Positions 18,035 to 26,348 of a DNA stretch of 64,000 nucleotides are shown piece after piece; position 1 is the stretch's first letter; each line of letters starts with the position of its first letter. The translations under genes and the position numbers were made by a program. The notes below the pieces were generated by a model that was not told where the DNA came from, searched no databases, and saw only the letters and a list, made by a program, of their open reading frames with translations. Source of the stretch: JAOUEA01 sp963810945 (GTDB lineage Bacteria > Actinomycetota > UBA4738 > HRBIN12); the NCBI GenBank assembly GCA_963810945.1, contig CAWEPI010000013.1, positions 65,416 to 129,415 on the forward strand, in the 5' to 3' direction.

Positions 18035-18733
18035 TTAGCCCTCGCCGCCCTCCTCGGCGGCGGCGGGAGCCGGTTCCCCACCCTCCTCGGCGGGAGCGGC
18101 CTCGGCGGCCTCGCCCTCCTCGGCCGGGACGGCCTCGACGGCCTCCTCGCCGGGAACCGAGAGGTCGGCCTCGACGCGGAGCGCGGCCGGCGTGATCACC
18201 GACAGGACCGCGTCCTCGGGGTTGGTGAGGATCGTGACGCCCTCCGGTGGCACCAGGTCGCTCACGTGCACCATGTCGCCGAGCGCGACGTCCGTGATGT
18301 CGATCTCGATCTGGTCGGGCACGTCCTGCGGGAAGCACTCGACGCTGATCTCACGGAGGTGGTGCTCGACCACGCCGCCCTCCTTCACGCCGACCGCGTC
18401 GCCGAACTCGACGACGGGCACGTTGGCCGTGATCCTCTGGGTGCGGCTCACCGCGAGGAAGTCGATGTGGATGAGCTTGTTGTGGATGTGATCGCGTTGG
18501 ATCTCGCGCGCCATGGCGAGCGTGTCCTTGCCGTCCACCACGAGCTCGACGAGGGCGTTGCCGCCCGCGCCGCCGTGGAGGACGTGGAACATCTCGCGGG
18601 CGTCGACCGAGAGCGCGACCGGCTCCGTGCCCTGTCCGTACAGCACGCCGGGAACCCGGCCGGACGCGCGCAGCTTGCGTGCCACGCCCTTGCCGGTGTC
18701 GTCGCGCTTCTCTGCCTGCAGCTTGGTTTCCAT
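18035..18733 (-). CDS. rplY: 50S ribosomal protein L25 / general stress protein Ctc
   Basis: Binds 5S rRNA in the large subunit. The 232-residue long (Ctc/TL5) form has an N-terminal L25 beta-barrel (KLQAEKRDDTGKGVARKLRA, GRVPGVLYGQG, HNKLIHIDFLAVSRTQRI). The C-terminal beta domain carries VKEGGVVEHHLREISVECFP and DITDVALGDMVHVSDL. A highly acidic Glu/Ala/Pro tail of about 50 residues ends the chain, as is usual in actinobacteria. It lies between prs (70 bases upstream) and pth (3 bases downstream). Confidence 0.95.
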   Translation of the reverse strand: METKLQAEKRDDTGKGVARKLRASGRVPGVLYGQGTEPVALSVDAREMFHVLHGGAGGNALVELVVDGKDTLAMAREIQRDHIHNKLIHIDFLAVSRTQRITANVPVVEFGDAVGVKEGGVVEHHLREISVECFPQDVPDQIEIDITDVALGDMVHVSDLVPPEGVTILTNPEDAVLSVITPAALRVEADLSVPGEEAVEAVPAEEGEAAEAAPAEEGGEPAPAAAEEGGEG

Positions 18734-18803
18734 GGTGGACGAGTCCTCAGAGGTCAGGGGAACCCACCGATCGTACCGAACCGGGGTGGTCCCTGACCGA
18801 TCG

Positions 18804-19781
18804 CTAGACCTGGTTGTGGCCCCCGAAGATCTCGCTGACGCTCGAGTCCTCGAACACGGCGCGGAGCGCGCTCGCGATCAGCGGCGCGATCGAGAGCACC
18901 CGGAGCTTGTCGAAGGATCGCTCCTCGGGGATGGGCACGGTGTTGGTGACCACGACCTGCTCGATCGGCGCCTCCTCGAGCGCCTGGCGCGCCTTCCCGC
19001 TGAACAACCCGTGGGTGGCGCCCACGAAGATCGGGCCCGCACCCTGGGCGGCCAGCGCCTGGGCGCCCTTGGCCACCGTGCCGGCCGTGTCGATCATGTC
19101 GTCGACCAGCACGCAGGGGCGGCCCTCGACCTCACCGACGACCGCCATCTCCTCGATCTTGTGCGCCTCCTGGCGGGAGCGGCGCTTGTAGAGGAAGGCC
19201 AGGTCGGCGTGCAGGTACTCGCGCAGGCGCTCGGCCGTCTTGATGCGGCCGGCGTCCGGCGCCACCACGACGAGGTCGTCGTGGAGTCCGAGCTCGTCCT
19301 TCAGGTAGTGCGAGAGGATCGGCAGCGCGGTGAGGTGATCGAACGGGGCGTCGAAGAACCCCTGGATCTGGCCGGAGTGCAGGTCGACCGAGACCACCCG
19401 GTCGGCCCCTGCCGTCGTGAGCAGGTCGGCCACGAGCTTCGCGCTGATCGGCTCGCGCGAGAGGCCCTTCTTGTCCTGTCGCGAGTAGCCGTAGTACGGG
19501 ATCACGGCGCTGATCCGCTTGGCCGACGCGCGCTTGAGCGCGTCGATCATGATCAGCTGCTCCATGATCGCCTCGTTCACCGGGTCGTAGTGGGTCTGCA
19601 CCACGAAGCAGTCGGCGCCGCGCGCGCTCTCCTCCGCCCGGAAGTAGATCTCTCCCGATGCGAACCGCCGCAGCTGCGCGGTGCTCACCGGGATGCCCAG
19701 GCAGTCGGCGATCTCGTGACCGAGCGCGGGATGGACGGTGCCGCTGAACAGCATCATCCGCTTCTTCGTGATGATCTCCAC
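18804..19781 (-). CDS. prs: Ribose-phosphate pyrophosphokinase
   Basis: Makes PRPP from ribose 5-phosphate and ATP for nucleotide, His and Trp synthesis. The 325-residue chain carries the class I landmarks FSGTVHPALGHEIADCLG, RFASGEIYFRAEESARG, the flexible-loop region PYYGYSRQDKKGLSREPISA, VDLHSGQIQGFFDAP, APDAGRIKTAERL and the PRPP-binding loop VLVDDMIDTAGT. Full length. Eleven bases separate its start from the glmU stop, so the two are probably cotranscribed, as in many Gram-positives. Confidence 0.96.
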   Translation of the reverse strand: MEIITKKRMMLFSGTVHPALGHEIADCLGIPVSTAQLRRFASGEIYFRAEESARGADCFVVQTHYDPVNEAIMEQLIMIDALKRASAKRISAVIPYYGYSRQDKKGLSREPISAKLVADLLTTAGADRVVSVDLHSGQIQGFFDAPFDHLTALPILSHYLKDELGLHDDLVVVAPDAGRIKTAERLREYLHADLAFLYKRRSRQEAHKIEEMAVVGEVEGRPCVLVDDMIDTAGTVAKGAQALAAQGAGPIFVGATHGLFSGKARQALEEAPIEQVVVTNTVPIPEERSFDKLRVLSIAPLIASALRAVFEDSSVSEIFGGHNQV

Positions 19782-19792
19782 GGCGCCTCCCC

Positions 19793-21220
19793 CTACGTTC
19801 GCTTGCGGGCGCGGTGCTCCGCGTCCTTGCGCGTGCGGTACCCCTCGACGATCCGCTGCGGGCCTCGTTCGACGGCCAGGGCGCCCTCCGGAACGTCCTT
19901 CGTGATCACCGATCCTGCCCCCGTCACGGCGCCCTCCCCCACGTGGATGGGCGCCACCAACATCGTATCCGAACCGATGCGCACCCCGTCCCCGATCACC
20001 GTGAGGTGCTTGGCGTACCCGTCGTAGTTCACGGTCACGGTCGACGCCCCGATGTTCACGTCCTCGCCGATCTCCGCGTCGCCCACGTACGACAGGTGCG
20101 GGACCTTGGAACCTCGCCCCACGCGTGCGTTCTTCATGTCGACGAAGGCGCCGGCGCGGGAACCCTCGGCCATGACCACGCCGGGCCGCAGGCGCGCGAA
20201 CGGGCCCACCACCACGCCGCGGCCGATCTCGGAGCCCTGCACCACCGCGAACGTGACCTCGCTGCCGTCGCCCACCACCGAGTCCGCCACGCGGCTCGAC
20301 GGCCCGATCGCGCAGCCCTCGCCGACCGACGTGGACCCTTCCAGGAACGTGAGCGGACGGATCACGGTGTCGGCACCGATGCGCACGTCCACGTCGATGT
20401 AGGTCGTGGCGGGGTCGATCAACGTCACCCCGTTCGCGAGGTGCCCGGCGTTGATCCGCTCGCGCACGACGCGTTCCACCGCCGCCAGGCCGGCGCGCGA
20501 GTTCAGCCCCATCACGCCGCCGGTGTCCACCCGGACCACCGAGACCTTCTCGCCGTCGGCCATCAGCAGCGGGATCACCCGGTTGAGGTAGTACTCGCGC
20601 TGCCGGTTCTTCCTGTCGAGGCGCGGCAGCGTCCGGAAGAGCTCGGCGCGCCGGAACGCGAACAGCACGATCGAGACCTCCTTGATCGCGCGGATCCCCG
20701 GCGCGGCGTCCACGTCCTCCACGATCTCCACCAAGCGACCGCCCTCACGCACCACGCGGCCGTAGCCGCCCGGGTCCTCGAGCTCGGTGGAGGCGATCGT
20801 GGCGGCGCTCCGCGAACGGCGGTGCGCCGACATGAGCGATCGCACGTCCGCACCGGTGACGGGGTCGTAGTCCCCACCCATCACGAGGATGTCGTCGACG
20901 CGGCCCACCTTCGAGCGCGCCACGGCCACCGCGTCGCCGGTGCCGAGCCGCCGGGGTTGCTCGACGAAGACCGGCGGCGGCGAGAGCTTCCAGGAACGCA
21001 CGGCCGCCTTCACGTCCTCGGCGCCGTGACCGACGACCACCACGACCTTCTGGGGCCGGGCGGCGAGTCCGGCGCGCAGCACGTGCCATAGGGCCGGGCG
21101 ACCACAGACCGGGTGCAGGACCTTGGGTGTGGCGGACTTGAGGCGCTTGCCCTCTCCCGCCGCCAGCACCACGAGGGCGAGCGAGCGGGTGGAGCGGGTC
21201 TTCGTCGTCGGCTCGGTCAA
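19793..21220 (-). CDS. glmU: Bifunctional UDP-N-acetylglucosamine pyrophosphorylase / glucosamine-1-P acetyltransferase GlmU
   Basis: Makes UDP-GlcNAc for peptidoglycan. The N-terminal nucleotidyltransferase has VVLAAGEGKRLKSATPKVLH, the Q-region VEQPRRLGTGDAVAVA and GGYGRVV. The C-terminal left-handed beta-helix acetyltransferase has RLRPGVVMAEGSRAGAFVDM, VPHLSYVGDAEIGEDVNIGA, VNYDGYAKHLTVIG and the NIGAST/TGAGSV strands. Two pyrophosphorylase spots deviate: the usual GDxPL is GGDYDPVTG, and the N-[T/S/A]-G GlcNAc contact is EVSIVLFAF. GTG 21220 gives a normal N-terminus; an in-frame GTG at 21256 would add 12 residues. Regulation is not visible. Confidence 0.92.
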   Translation of the reverse strand: MTEPTTKTRSTRSLALVVLAAGEGKRLKSATPKVLHPVCGRPALWHVLRAGLAARPQKVVVVVGHGAEDVKAAVRSWKLSPPPVFVEQPRRLGTGDAVAVARSKVGRVDDILVMGGDYDPVTGADVRSLMSAHRRSRSAATIASTELEDPGGYGRVVREGGRLVEIVEDVDAAPGIRAIKEVSIVLFAFRRAELFRTLPRLDRKNRQREYYLNRVIPLLMADGEKVSVVRVDTGGVMGLNSRAGLAAVERVVRERINAGHLANGVTLIDPATTYIDVDVRIGADTVIRPLTFLEGSTSVGEGCAIGPSSRVADSVVGDGSEVTFAVVQGSEIGRGVVVGPFARLRPGVVMAEGSRAGAFVDMKNARVGRGSKVPHLSYVGDAEIGEDVNIGASTVTVNYDGYAKHLTVIGDGVRIGSDTMLVAPIHVGEGAVTGAGSVITKDVPEGALAVERGPQRIVEGYRTRKDAEHRARKRT

Positions 21221-21280
21221 CACGCTTCCCGGGTCGAGGGGTCGGTATCGTCCCACATCGCGACGGGGGCGGCGAACGCC

Positions 21281-22930
21281 TCAGTCCTCGTGGCCGGGTG
21301 ATGCCGAGCCCGCGCTCGCCGCGACGGCGCCGGGCTGATGCTTCGGGATCCGCCTCGTGAAGAACAGCGCGACCGTGCCGAAGATCGCGAGGAGCGCGAG
21401 GGCCGAACGGAGCCCGTCCAGGCGCGCCTGCTCGTTCACGTCGATGACGGCCTGGGCCGTCGTCTGGTCGACCCCCGCCTCCTGCAGCGCCGTCGAGAGC
21501 TGGGCGTCGGAGACGAACGGCACGCCCGCCTCGAGCTGCACGGTCGCCTGCGAGGAGACGTCCTTCGGCACGTCCGGGTTCTGCGCGATCCCGCTGAGGA
21601 ACGACGCCGTCAACGCGGCGATGAGGATCGAGCCCGCGAGCGCGGTGCCGAGCGACGCGCCGAACTGCGTCGCCGTGTTCTGGAGGCCGCCGACCTCGGC
21701 GCTCTGCTCGTCCGGGACGGCCGAGACGGTCACGGCGCCGAGCTGCGAGGCCAGGGCGCCCATGCCCAGGCCGATCAGCAGCAGCGGCACGGTCACGACC
21801 GCCGCGGTCGCGCCCACGTCGAGGGCGCTGAAGAGCACGACGATCCCCGCCACCGCCGCCACGAGGCCGACCTCGACCACCCGCCGCGGCGAGGCCGACG
21901 GGAAGAACCTGGGGATGCCCGCGGCCGCGAGCAACATCGTGAGCGAGAGCGGCGTGATCTTGATCCCGGTCTCGATCGCCGACAGCCCCAGGGCCACCGA
22001 GAGGTAGAGGGGGATCACGAAGAACAGCCCCATCATCACCACGAACTGGAAGAAGAACATCACGAGCCCGCCGGTCATCTGCCGGTTGCGGAACAGCGAG
22101 GGATCCACGAGCGGCTCGGCGCCGGCCGCCTCGAGACGTCGCGCATGCTGCATGAACAGCCGGAGCGACACGAGCCCGCCGAGGATCAGCCACAGGACCG
22201 GCGACATCCCGAGGATGGACGGCCCCCCCTCGACGGGCATGATCCACCCCCACTCGGAGGAGCGCAGCACCCCGAAGATCGCGAGGCCCATGCCCAGCGC
22301 CCAGAGGACCGCACCCAGCAGGTCGAGGTGGGGGGATTCCTCGACCGGCGCGTCGGCGATGCGGCGGGCGAACAGGACGATCCCCGCGCCGACGAACACC
22401 TCGCCCACGAACACCAGTCGCCACGACGCGTACGTCGTCGCGAGTCCGCCGATCAGCGGCCCGACGGCGACCGCGATCGCGCCGGCGGCGCCGATAAGCC
22501 CGTACGCACGGGGCCGACCCGCGGGGCCGAAGTTCCCCGCGACGAGCGCCACGATCGCCGGCATGATCAGGGCCGCTCCGATCCCTTCGAGGAGCGACCA
22601 CCCGATGAGCAGCACCGCGAGGTTCGGCGCGAGGGCCGTGGTCAACGAACCCGCGCAGTAGATGAAGAGGCCGATCGTGAAGGCTCGCTTGCGCCCGATC
22701 ATCGAGCCGATCTTGCCGCCGGTGACCATCAGCATCGCCATCACCAGCGTGTAGAGGACGATGGCGCTCTGGATACCGGTGACCGTGGTGTGCAGATCGT
22801 CGGCGACCGTGGCGATCGACACGTTCATCACCGAGCTGTCGAGCGCCATCAGGAACTGCCCGGCGGCCAGCGTGAGGAGCACCACCGAGGCTCCCTTCGC
22901 GGCCTTCGCCTCCGTCGCCTCGAGCGTCAT
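21281..22930 (-). CDS. MFS drug-exporter-type transporter (DHA2, 14 TM)
   Basis: A 549-residue major facilitator protein. The first helix is LAAGQFLMALDSSVMNVSIA, motif A is GGKIGSMIGRKRAF, and the DHA2 motif-C-like helix is GLIGAAGAIAVAVGPLIGGL. A large extracellular loop near residues 455-500 precedes the last helix, as expected for 14-helix EmrB/QacA-type proton antiporters. It probably exports a drug or metabolite; the substrate is not predictable. The protein is intact. It opens an accessory stretch lying between glmU and the tRNA-Gln/ispE block. No adjacent regulator gene is seen. Confidence 0.9.
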   Translation of the reverse strand: MTLEATEAKAAKGASVVLLTLAAGQFLMALDSSVMNVSIATVADDLHTTVTGIQSAIVLYTLVMAMLMVTGGKIGSMIGRKRAFTIGLFIYCAGSLTTALAPNLAVLLIGWSLLEGIGAALIMPAIVALVAGNFGPAGRPRAYGLIGAAGAIAVAVGPLIGGLATTYASWRLVFVGEVFVGAGIVLFARRIADAPVEESPHLDLLGAVLWALGMGLAIFGVLRSSEWGWIMPVEGGPSILGMSPVLWLILGGLVSLRLFMQHARRLEAAGAEPLVDPSLFRNRQMTGGLVMFFFQFVVMMGLFFVIPLYLSVALGLSAIETGIKITPLSLTMLLAAAGIPRFFPSASPRRVVEVGLVAAVAGIVVLFSALDVGATAAVVTVPLLLIGLGMGALASQLGAVTVSAVPDEQSAEVGGLQNTATQFGASLGTALAGSILIAALTASFLSGIAQNPDVPKDVSSQATVQLEAGVPFVSDAQLSTALQEAGVDQTTAQAVIDVNEQARLDGLRSALALLAIFGTVALFFTRRIPKHQPGAVAASAGSASPGHED

Positions 22931-22952
22931 GTCGGGACTCTACCCCGCCGGG

Positions 22953-23909
22953 TCACAGGGATCGTAGGAAGTCGATCAGACCGGGGAAGTAGTGCTCGGG
23001 ATCGTCGAACTGCGACAGATGGCTCCCGTCCGGGCAGTGCAGGTAGCGTCCTCGCGGCACCTGCTCCGACATCCAACGCATGTGCGCCGGATCCATCGTG
23101 TCGTGCGTCGCCCCGATGACGAGGGTCGGCACGTCGATCTCCTTGAGGTCGCCCGAACGGTCCCACTCCTCGAGGGTGCCGCTCAGACCGAGCTCGCTGG
23201 GTCCTTGCATCGGGACGTAGATCGCCAGGTTGATGTGCGCGAGGGCACGCTTGACCGGGTCGGGCCAGTCCTCCAACGGCATGCGGCACACGTGCAGGAC
23301 GTAGTGATGCTCCATCAGCAGCTGCTCGTACCGCGGATCGTCGGTGGTGCCCTCGGCCTCGAACCGCTTGATCTCGGCGAGGACGTCCTGGTCCATCGCC
23401 GGCATCAGGACGTCGGTCGCGTAGTCGTTGTAGAGGGGCGCGCTGGACATCATGTTCGAGATCACGAGGCCCTTCAGGTGGCGCTGGTGATGGATCGCGT
23501 ACTCCATCGCCAAGATCCCGCCCCAGGATTGCCCGAGCAGCACGAAGTTGCCGCTGTCCAGGTGGAGCGCCCGACGCACCTGCTCGACCTCGTCGACGAA
23601 CCGGGCTAGGTCCCACAGCGACGGGTCGTCGGGCTGATCGCTGCGGAACGAGCCGAGCTGGTCGTAGTAGTAGTACTCGATGCCGGCGCCCGGGAACCAG
23701 GCATCGAAGCACTCATAGAGCTCGTCCGTCGCCCCGGGGCCGCCGTGCAGGAGCAGCACCTTCAGATCGGGGTTCGAGCCGACCCGCTTGGTCCAGACCT
23801 GGAAGGTGCCGCTGGGCGTGTCGACGGGCACCATCCGCGATCCGCCCGACACGACGTCGCGTGGATCCCAAGTGGAGGTGTCGAAGTACGAAGCAGGTGT
23901 GGCCGTCAT
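22953..23909 (-). CDS. Proline iminopeptidase family alpha/beta hydrolase
   Basis: Releases N-terminal proline from peptides, or hydrolyses related amides. The 318-residue alpha/beta hydrolase has the oxyanion motif LLLHGGPGATDELYE and the nucleophile elbow LLGQSWGGILAMEY (Ser in GQSWG). The acid sits in VIGATHDTMDP, the catalytic His in CPDGSHLSQFDDPEHY. HGGPG and GQSWGG are signatures of peptidase family S33. No signal peptide is seen, so it is cytoplasmic. It ends 22 bases upstream of the MFS start on the same strand and may be cotranscribed with it. Confidence 0.9.
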   Translation of the reverse strand: MTATPASYFDTSTWDPRDVVSGGSRMVPVDTPSGTFQVWTKRVGSNPDLKVLLLHGGPGATDELYECFDAWFPGAGIEYYYYDQLGSFRSDQPDDPSLWDLARFVDEVEQVRRALHLDSGNFVLLGQSWGGILAMEYAIHHQRHLKGLVISNMMSSAPLYNDYATDVLMPAMDQDVLAEIKRFEAEGTTDDPRYEQLLMEHHYVLHVCRMPLEDWPDPVKRALAHINLAIYVPMQGPSELGLSGTLEEWDRSGDLKEIDVPTLVIGATHDTMDPAHMRWMSEQVPRGRYLHCPDGSHLSQFDDPEHYFPGLIDFLRSL

Positions 23910-23956
23910 GCGCGGAGCCTATCCCGCATGGGCCGGCTGGGGTCTCGAGGGCGGGA

Positions 23957-24388
23957 TCAGCCGCGGTCCCGGAGAGCTCGCTCCAACTCGTCGAGGTGCT
24001 CACCTCGGTGCTCGCCGCGGGCGGGATCGATGGGACTATCCGGGTCGAGCGGAGCCATCCGGTCAAGGGGCAGCTCGGCTACGCGTGCGTCTGTCTCCTC
24101 CGCGATCCGCAGGGCGAGCCGCGCGGCCTCCCTCGGGGCGATCGCGTGGATCAGCGGTCGCGTCGAGTCGTTGAGCCAATCGCCCTCGGGCTCGGCGTCT
24201 CCCGCCACCCAAGGTTCACGGCGGTCGATCTTCTCGGCGAGGACGAGGACGCGGATGTCCCAGTACGCCATGTGTCCGAGCACGCCCGCGACCGTCCAGA
24301 AGTCGTTGGCCGGTGCTGCGAGGGCGTCGTCGTCCAGCCCGTTGATGAACTCCCGGAGACGCGCGCGCTCGCGGTCGTTGACCTGCAT
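23957..24388 (-). CDS. DinB-like / maleylpyruvate isomerase N-terminal-type protein
   Basis: A four-helix-bundle protein of about 143 residues of the DinB/YfiT/mycothiol-dependent superfamily. The helix-1 segment is ERARLREFINGLDDDALAAP, the first metal His is in TVAGVLGHMAYWDIRV, and a late His-rich helix contains RGEHRGEHLDELERAL. These His positions match the three-His metal site of the family, which uses mycothiol or bacillithiol as thiol partner. ATG 24388 has GGAGG 11 bases upstream; in-frame GTGs at 24409-24412 are alternatives. Its exact reaction is unknown. Confidence 0.75.
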   Translation of the reverse strand: MQVNDRERARLREFINGLDDDALAAPANDFWTVAGVLGHMAYWDIRVLVLAEKIDRREPWVAGDAEPEGDWLNDSTRPLIHAIAPREAARLALRIAEETDARVAELPLDRMAPLDPDSPIDPARGEHRGEHLDELERALRDRG

Positions 24389-24502
24389 GTACGGGCGATC
24401 CTCCGTCACCACTGCGTCCTATCCACGGTGAACCTCTCGATCGAGATCCTCAGCAACGACAACTCGTCTCACCTATACCACTTTGGGCCCTGGCCCTTCC
24501 TA

Positions 24503-24525
24503 TCCCATCAGATGGACGATGGGCT
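24503..24525. repeat. 23-bp direct repeat R1, copy 1
   Basis: An exact 23-base match to 27034-27056 in the same orientation. Each copy contains a hairpin-capable core (CCCATC-8 bases-GATGGG). The two copies bracket the stretch holding the propeller lipoprotein, the cyclase remnant and the DHFR-like gene. Confidence 0.75.
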
Positions 24526-24546
24526 GGGTGGGGGCCCGGGCCCGGG
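24522..24546. repeat. 25-bp near-identical repeat R2, copy 1
   Basis: Matches 25676-25700 at 24 of 25 positions (GGCTGGGTGGGGGC then CGGGCCCGGG). The two copies lie directly outside both ends of the propeller-lipoprotein gene, and the similarity continues weakly (CCGATxCGTG) past the repeat. It abuts R1 copy 1. Confidence 0.7.
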
Positions 24547-24571
24547 GTGACCGATCCGTGGGTGAGTCAGC

Positions 24572-25600
24572 TCAGAGGGTCACGCCAACGATCCGCTGTC
24601 GGGCGACATCGACCACCCAGACGCGACTGCCCAGTTGAGCTACTCCCGCACGGACCTGGGGCGGTGGTTGCCCAGATACCGAGCGGCGGAGAACGACCCT
24701 TCCCGTCTTCGCGTCGAACCCCACCAGGTCACCGGTGTTCATCCATACCGTGCCTCCCGAGAGATCCACGCCGATCACCTGAGGCGCTTTCCGGACGCGC
24801 CTCCCAGGTTCGAACGACCCCGCCGGGATGCGGGCCACCTGCCCGCCCGAGTCGATCAGCCAGACACCGTCGGGGGTGGGGATCATGAACGCCACGTAGA
24901 ACGGAGTCGGGACGTAGCGCTCCGACTGTGTCGTGGGATCGATCGCCGAGATGCTCGACGCCTCCGAGGAGTTGATCCACCAGACCTCTCCTTCACCGGC
25001 CGCGATCCCCGCTGCGCTCGCCTGGGGGCCCTTGATGTCGCGGATGGAGTCATCGGTGGGGTCGATGCGCATGAGCCTGATAGCGCCGCGGCCGCCTGCC
25101 ACCCATACCGCTCCCATCCCGGCCACTAGGGCCACCGGGTACGGCATCTCGATACGCGCCACCGGACGGCCCGTCGAAGGGTCGATCCGGACCACCGCTC
25201 GCGGCCCGAGCGTCCAGATCGAGCCGAACCCACTCGCGAGGGTCTGCAAGGGTCCGTAGGGTCTCTCGGGGCTACCCGAGACGTGGTGGATGCGGGCGAG
25301 CACTCGGCCACTCGGTGCGATCCGCCACAGGGAGCCATCCGGCTTGCTCTGCACCCAGATCGATCCGAACCCGGCGACCGCATCTCCGGGATGCGGAACG
25401 CGAACCGCGATCCTTCCGACCGGGGTTCCACTCGCGCTCGGAGGTGGAGCGGAACTCACCGATCCTGATGTCGATGGGAGGGAGGTGGAGCCGGTGGGTG
25501 ACGGGCCCAGCCCGCCCGGCTGAGTGTTCGAGCTCGTGCAGGCTGCCACAGCGAAACCCACAACGAGAGCGGCGGCCGTTAGCTTCAAGATCCATGGCAT
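24572..25600 (-). CDS. Secreted lipoprotein with beta-propeller-like repeats
   Basis: ATG 25600 opens a lipoprotein signal (LTAAALVVGFAVAAC, Cys21). A Ser/Pro/Thr/Gly linker to about residue 60 precedes repeated blades with the motif G-x-G-S/A-[IV]-W-V: AGFGSIWVQS, ASGFGSIWTLG, AGMGAVWVAGG, AGEGEVWWINS and LGSRVWVVDV. Each blade is paired with an IDP(S/T)T-type turn. This is the YVTN/SMP-30-like propeller of about six blades often found in actinobacterial and Chloroflexi surface proteins, binding or scaffolding rather than clearly catalytic. Length is 342 residues. It is flanked on both sides by the 25-bp repeat R2, suggesting the gene moved as a unit. Confidence 0.8.
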   Translation of the reverse strand: MPWILKLTAAALVVGFAVAACTSSNTQPGGLGPSPTGSTSLPSTSGSVSSAPPPSASGTPVGRIAVRVPHPGDAVAGFGSIWVQSKPDGSLWRIAPSGRVLARIHHVSGSPERPYGPLQTLASGFGSIWTLGPRAVVRIDPSTGRPVARIEMPYPVALVAGMGAVWVAGGRGAIRLMRIDPTDDSIRDIKGPQASAAGIAAGEGEVWWINSSEASSISAIDPTTQSERYVPTPFYVAFMIPTPDGVWLIDSGGQVARIPAGSFEPGRRVRKAPQVIGVDLSGGTVWMNTGDLVGFDAKTGRVVLRRSVSGQPPPQVRAGVAQLGSRVWVVDVARQRIVGVTL

Positions 25601-25675
25601 CTCGCGGAGAGTCCGTCCGGTTTGCTTCGCTTGTCAACCTTGACCGCGCGGGCCACAACGCGTGGCTTGATCGAC

Positions 25676-25700
25676 GGCTGGGTGGGGGCGCGGGCCCGGG
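25676..25700. repeat. 25-bp near-identical repeat R2, copy 2
   Basis: Second copy of the sequence at 24522-24546, with one mismatch, lying 76 bases upstream of the propeller-lipoprotein start. Confidence 0.7.
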
Positions 25701-25738
25701 TCGCCGATTCGTGTGAAGGGGCGGCCTTGTCGCTCGGT

Positions 25739-25882
25739 CTACGAGTCAGGATTGACCACCCGATAGAGCCACCACCGGTCGGGGACGCCCTTCAGTTCGT
25801 GCTCGCCGGCGTCCTCGAATGTGAGGCCCGATCCAGCGGTCAGATCCTTGACGGTCTGCGACACGAGGACCTCCGAACGCCC
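25739..25882 (-). pseudogene. C-terminal remnant of a class III adenylate/guanylate cyclase
   Basis: The last 47 codons before the stop at 25739 read EVLVSQTVKDLTAGSGLTF, EDAGEHELKGVP and DRWWLYRVV. This is the highly conserved C-terminal segment of bacterial class 3 cyclases of the AcyC/CyaA type, which follows the catalytic core and is often joined to ATPase or TPR domains. Upstream of about 25882 in that frame nothing resembles the cyclase core. Only the tail of a once larger gene therefore remains, or the core was lost when this stretch was rearranged. No start codon of its own is credible. Confidence 0.7.
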
Positions 25883-26204
25883 CGCCGGGGGGACTGCCCC
25901 AGGTTGGGTTGACTCCTGACGCGTGAGGATCCATCCCTCACCGGAAGGCGGTAGATCGCCTTCAGGATCGTGTGCGTTCTGCACTCTTGGCGCGAATATG
26001 CCTTGCTTAGAGCGACAAGCCCTTGTGGCCAATGGTTGGGTCCACCAACGTGGACGCAGTACTAGCCGACGATACGGAACCGCGCGCTGGCGCATGAGTT
26101 GGGTGGAGCGATCGAAGCAAGTCGGTGCCAGCGGCGCAGAGGACAGAGCGCGGCCCGCCGTCGACGTCATACTTGATGATCCCGACTGATCGCTGGCTTG
26201 TGGC

Positions 26205-26224
26205 CGATGCGGCGTTTCGTCTCT
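26205..26224. repeat. 20-bp direct repeat R3, copy 1
   Basis: CGATGCGGCGTTTCGTCTCT occurs here and again at 27005-27024, same orientation, exactly 800 bases apart. The copies flank the DHFR-like gene on both sides. Confidence 0.75.
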
Positions 26225-26300
26225 CCCTTAGCCATCCGGCTTGCGGTTCGGGAAAGACGGACAGCGGACAGACCGTGCCGCGACCAATGAGGTTCGGTAC

Positions 26301-26327
26301 GGTTCGGTCCGCCCGAACGACCGAACC
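26301..26327. promoter_or_regulatory. Palindrome upstream of DHFR-like gene (candidate operator)
   Basis: GGTTCGGTC (26301-26309) and GACCGAACC (26319-26327) form a perfect 9-bp inverted repeat with a 9-base centre, ending 21 bases before the ATG at 26349. A further GGTTCGGT at 26291 repeats the half-site. Placement and symmetry fit a dimeric repressor site (for example TetR or MarR type), or a leader hairpin just before the ribosome site GAGAAGGGA. No regulator gene is adjacent. Confidence 0.5.
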
Positions 26328-26348
26328 AACGAGAAGGGATCGCGACCC

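Larger units (their letters stand above)
25883..26348. other. Intergenic stretch with repeats and palindromes
   Basis: No gene is supported in these 466 bases. They hold a small perfect hairpin (GTCCAC-CAAC-GTGGAC, 26040-26055), the first copy of repeat R3 (26205-26224) and the palindrome before the DHFR-like gene (26301-26327). The sequence has longer AT-containing runs and more stop codons than the coding DNA around it. Confidence 0.6.
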
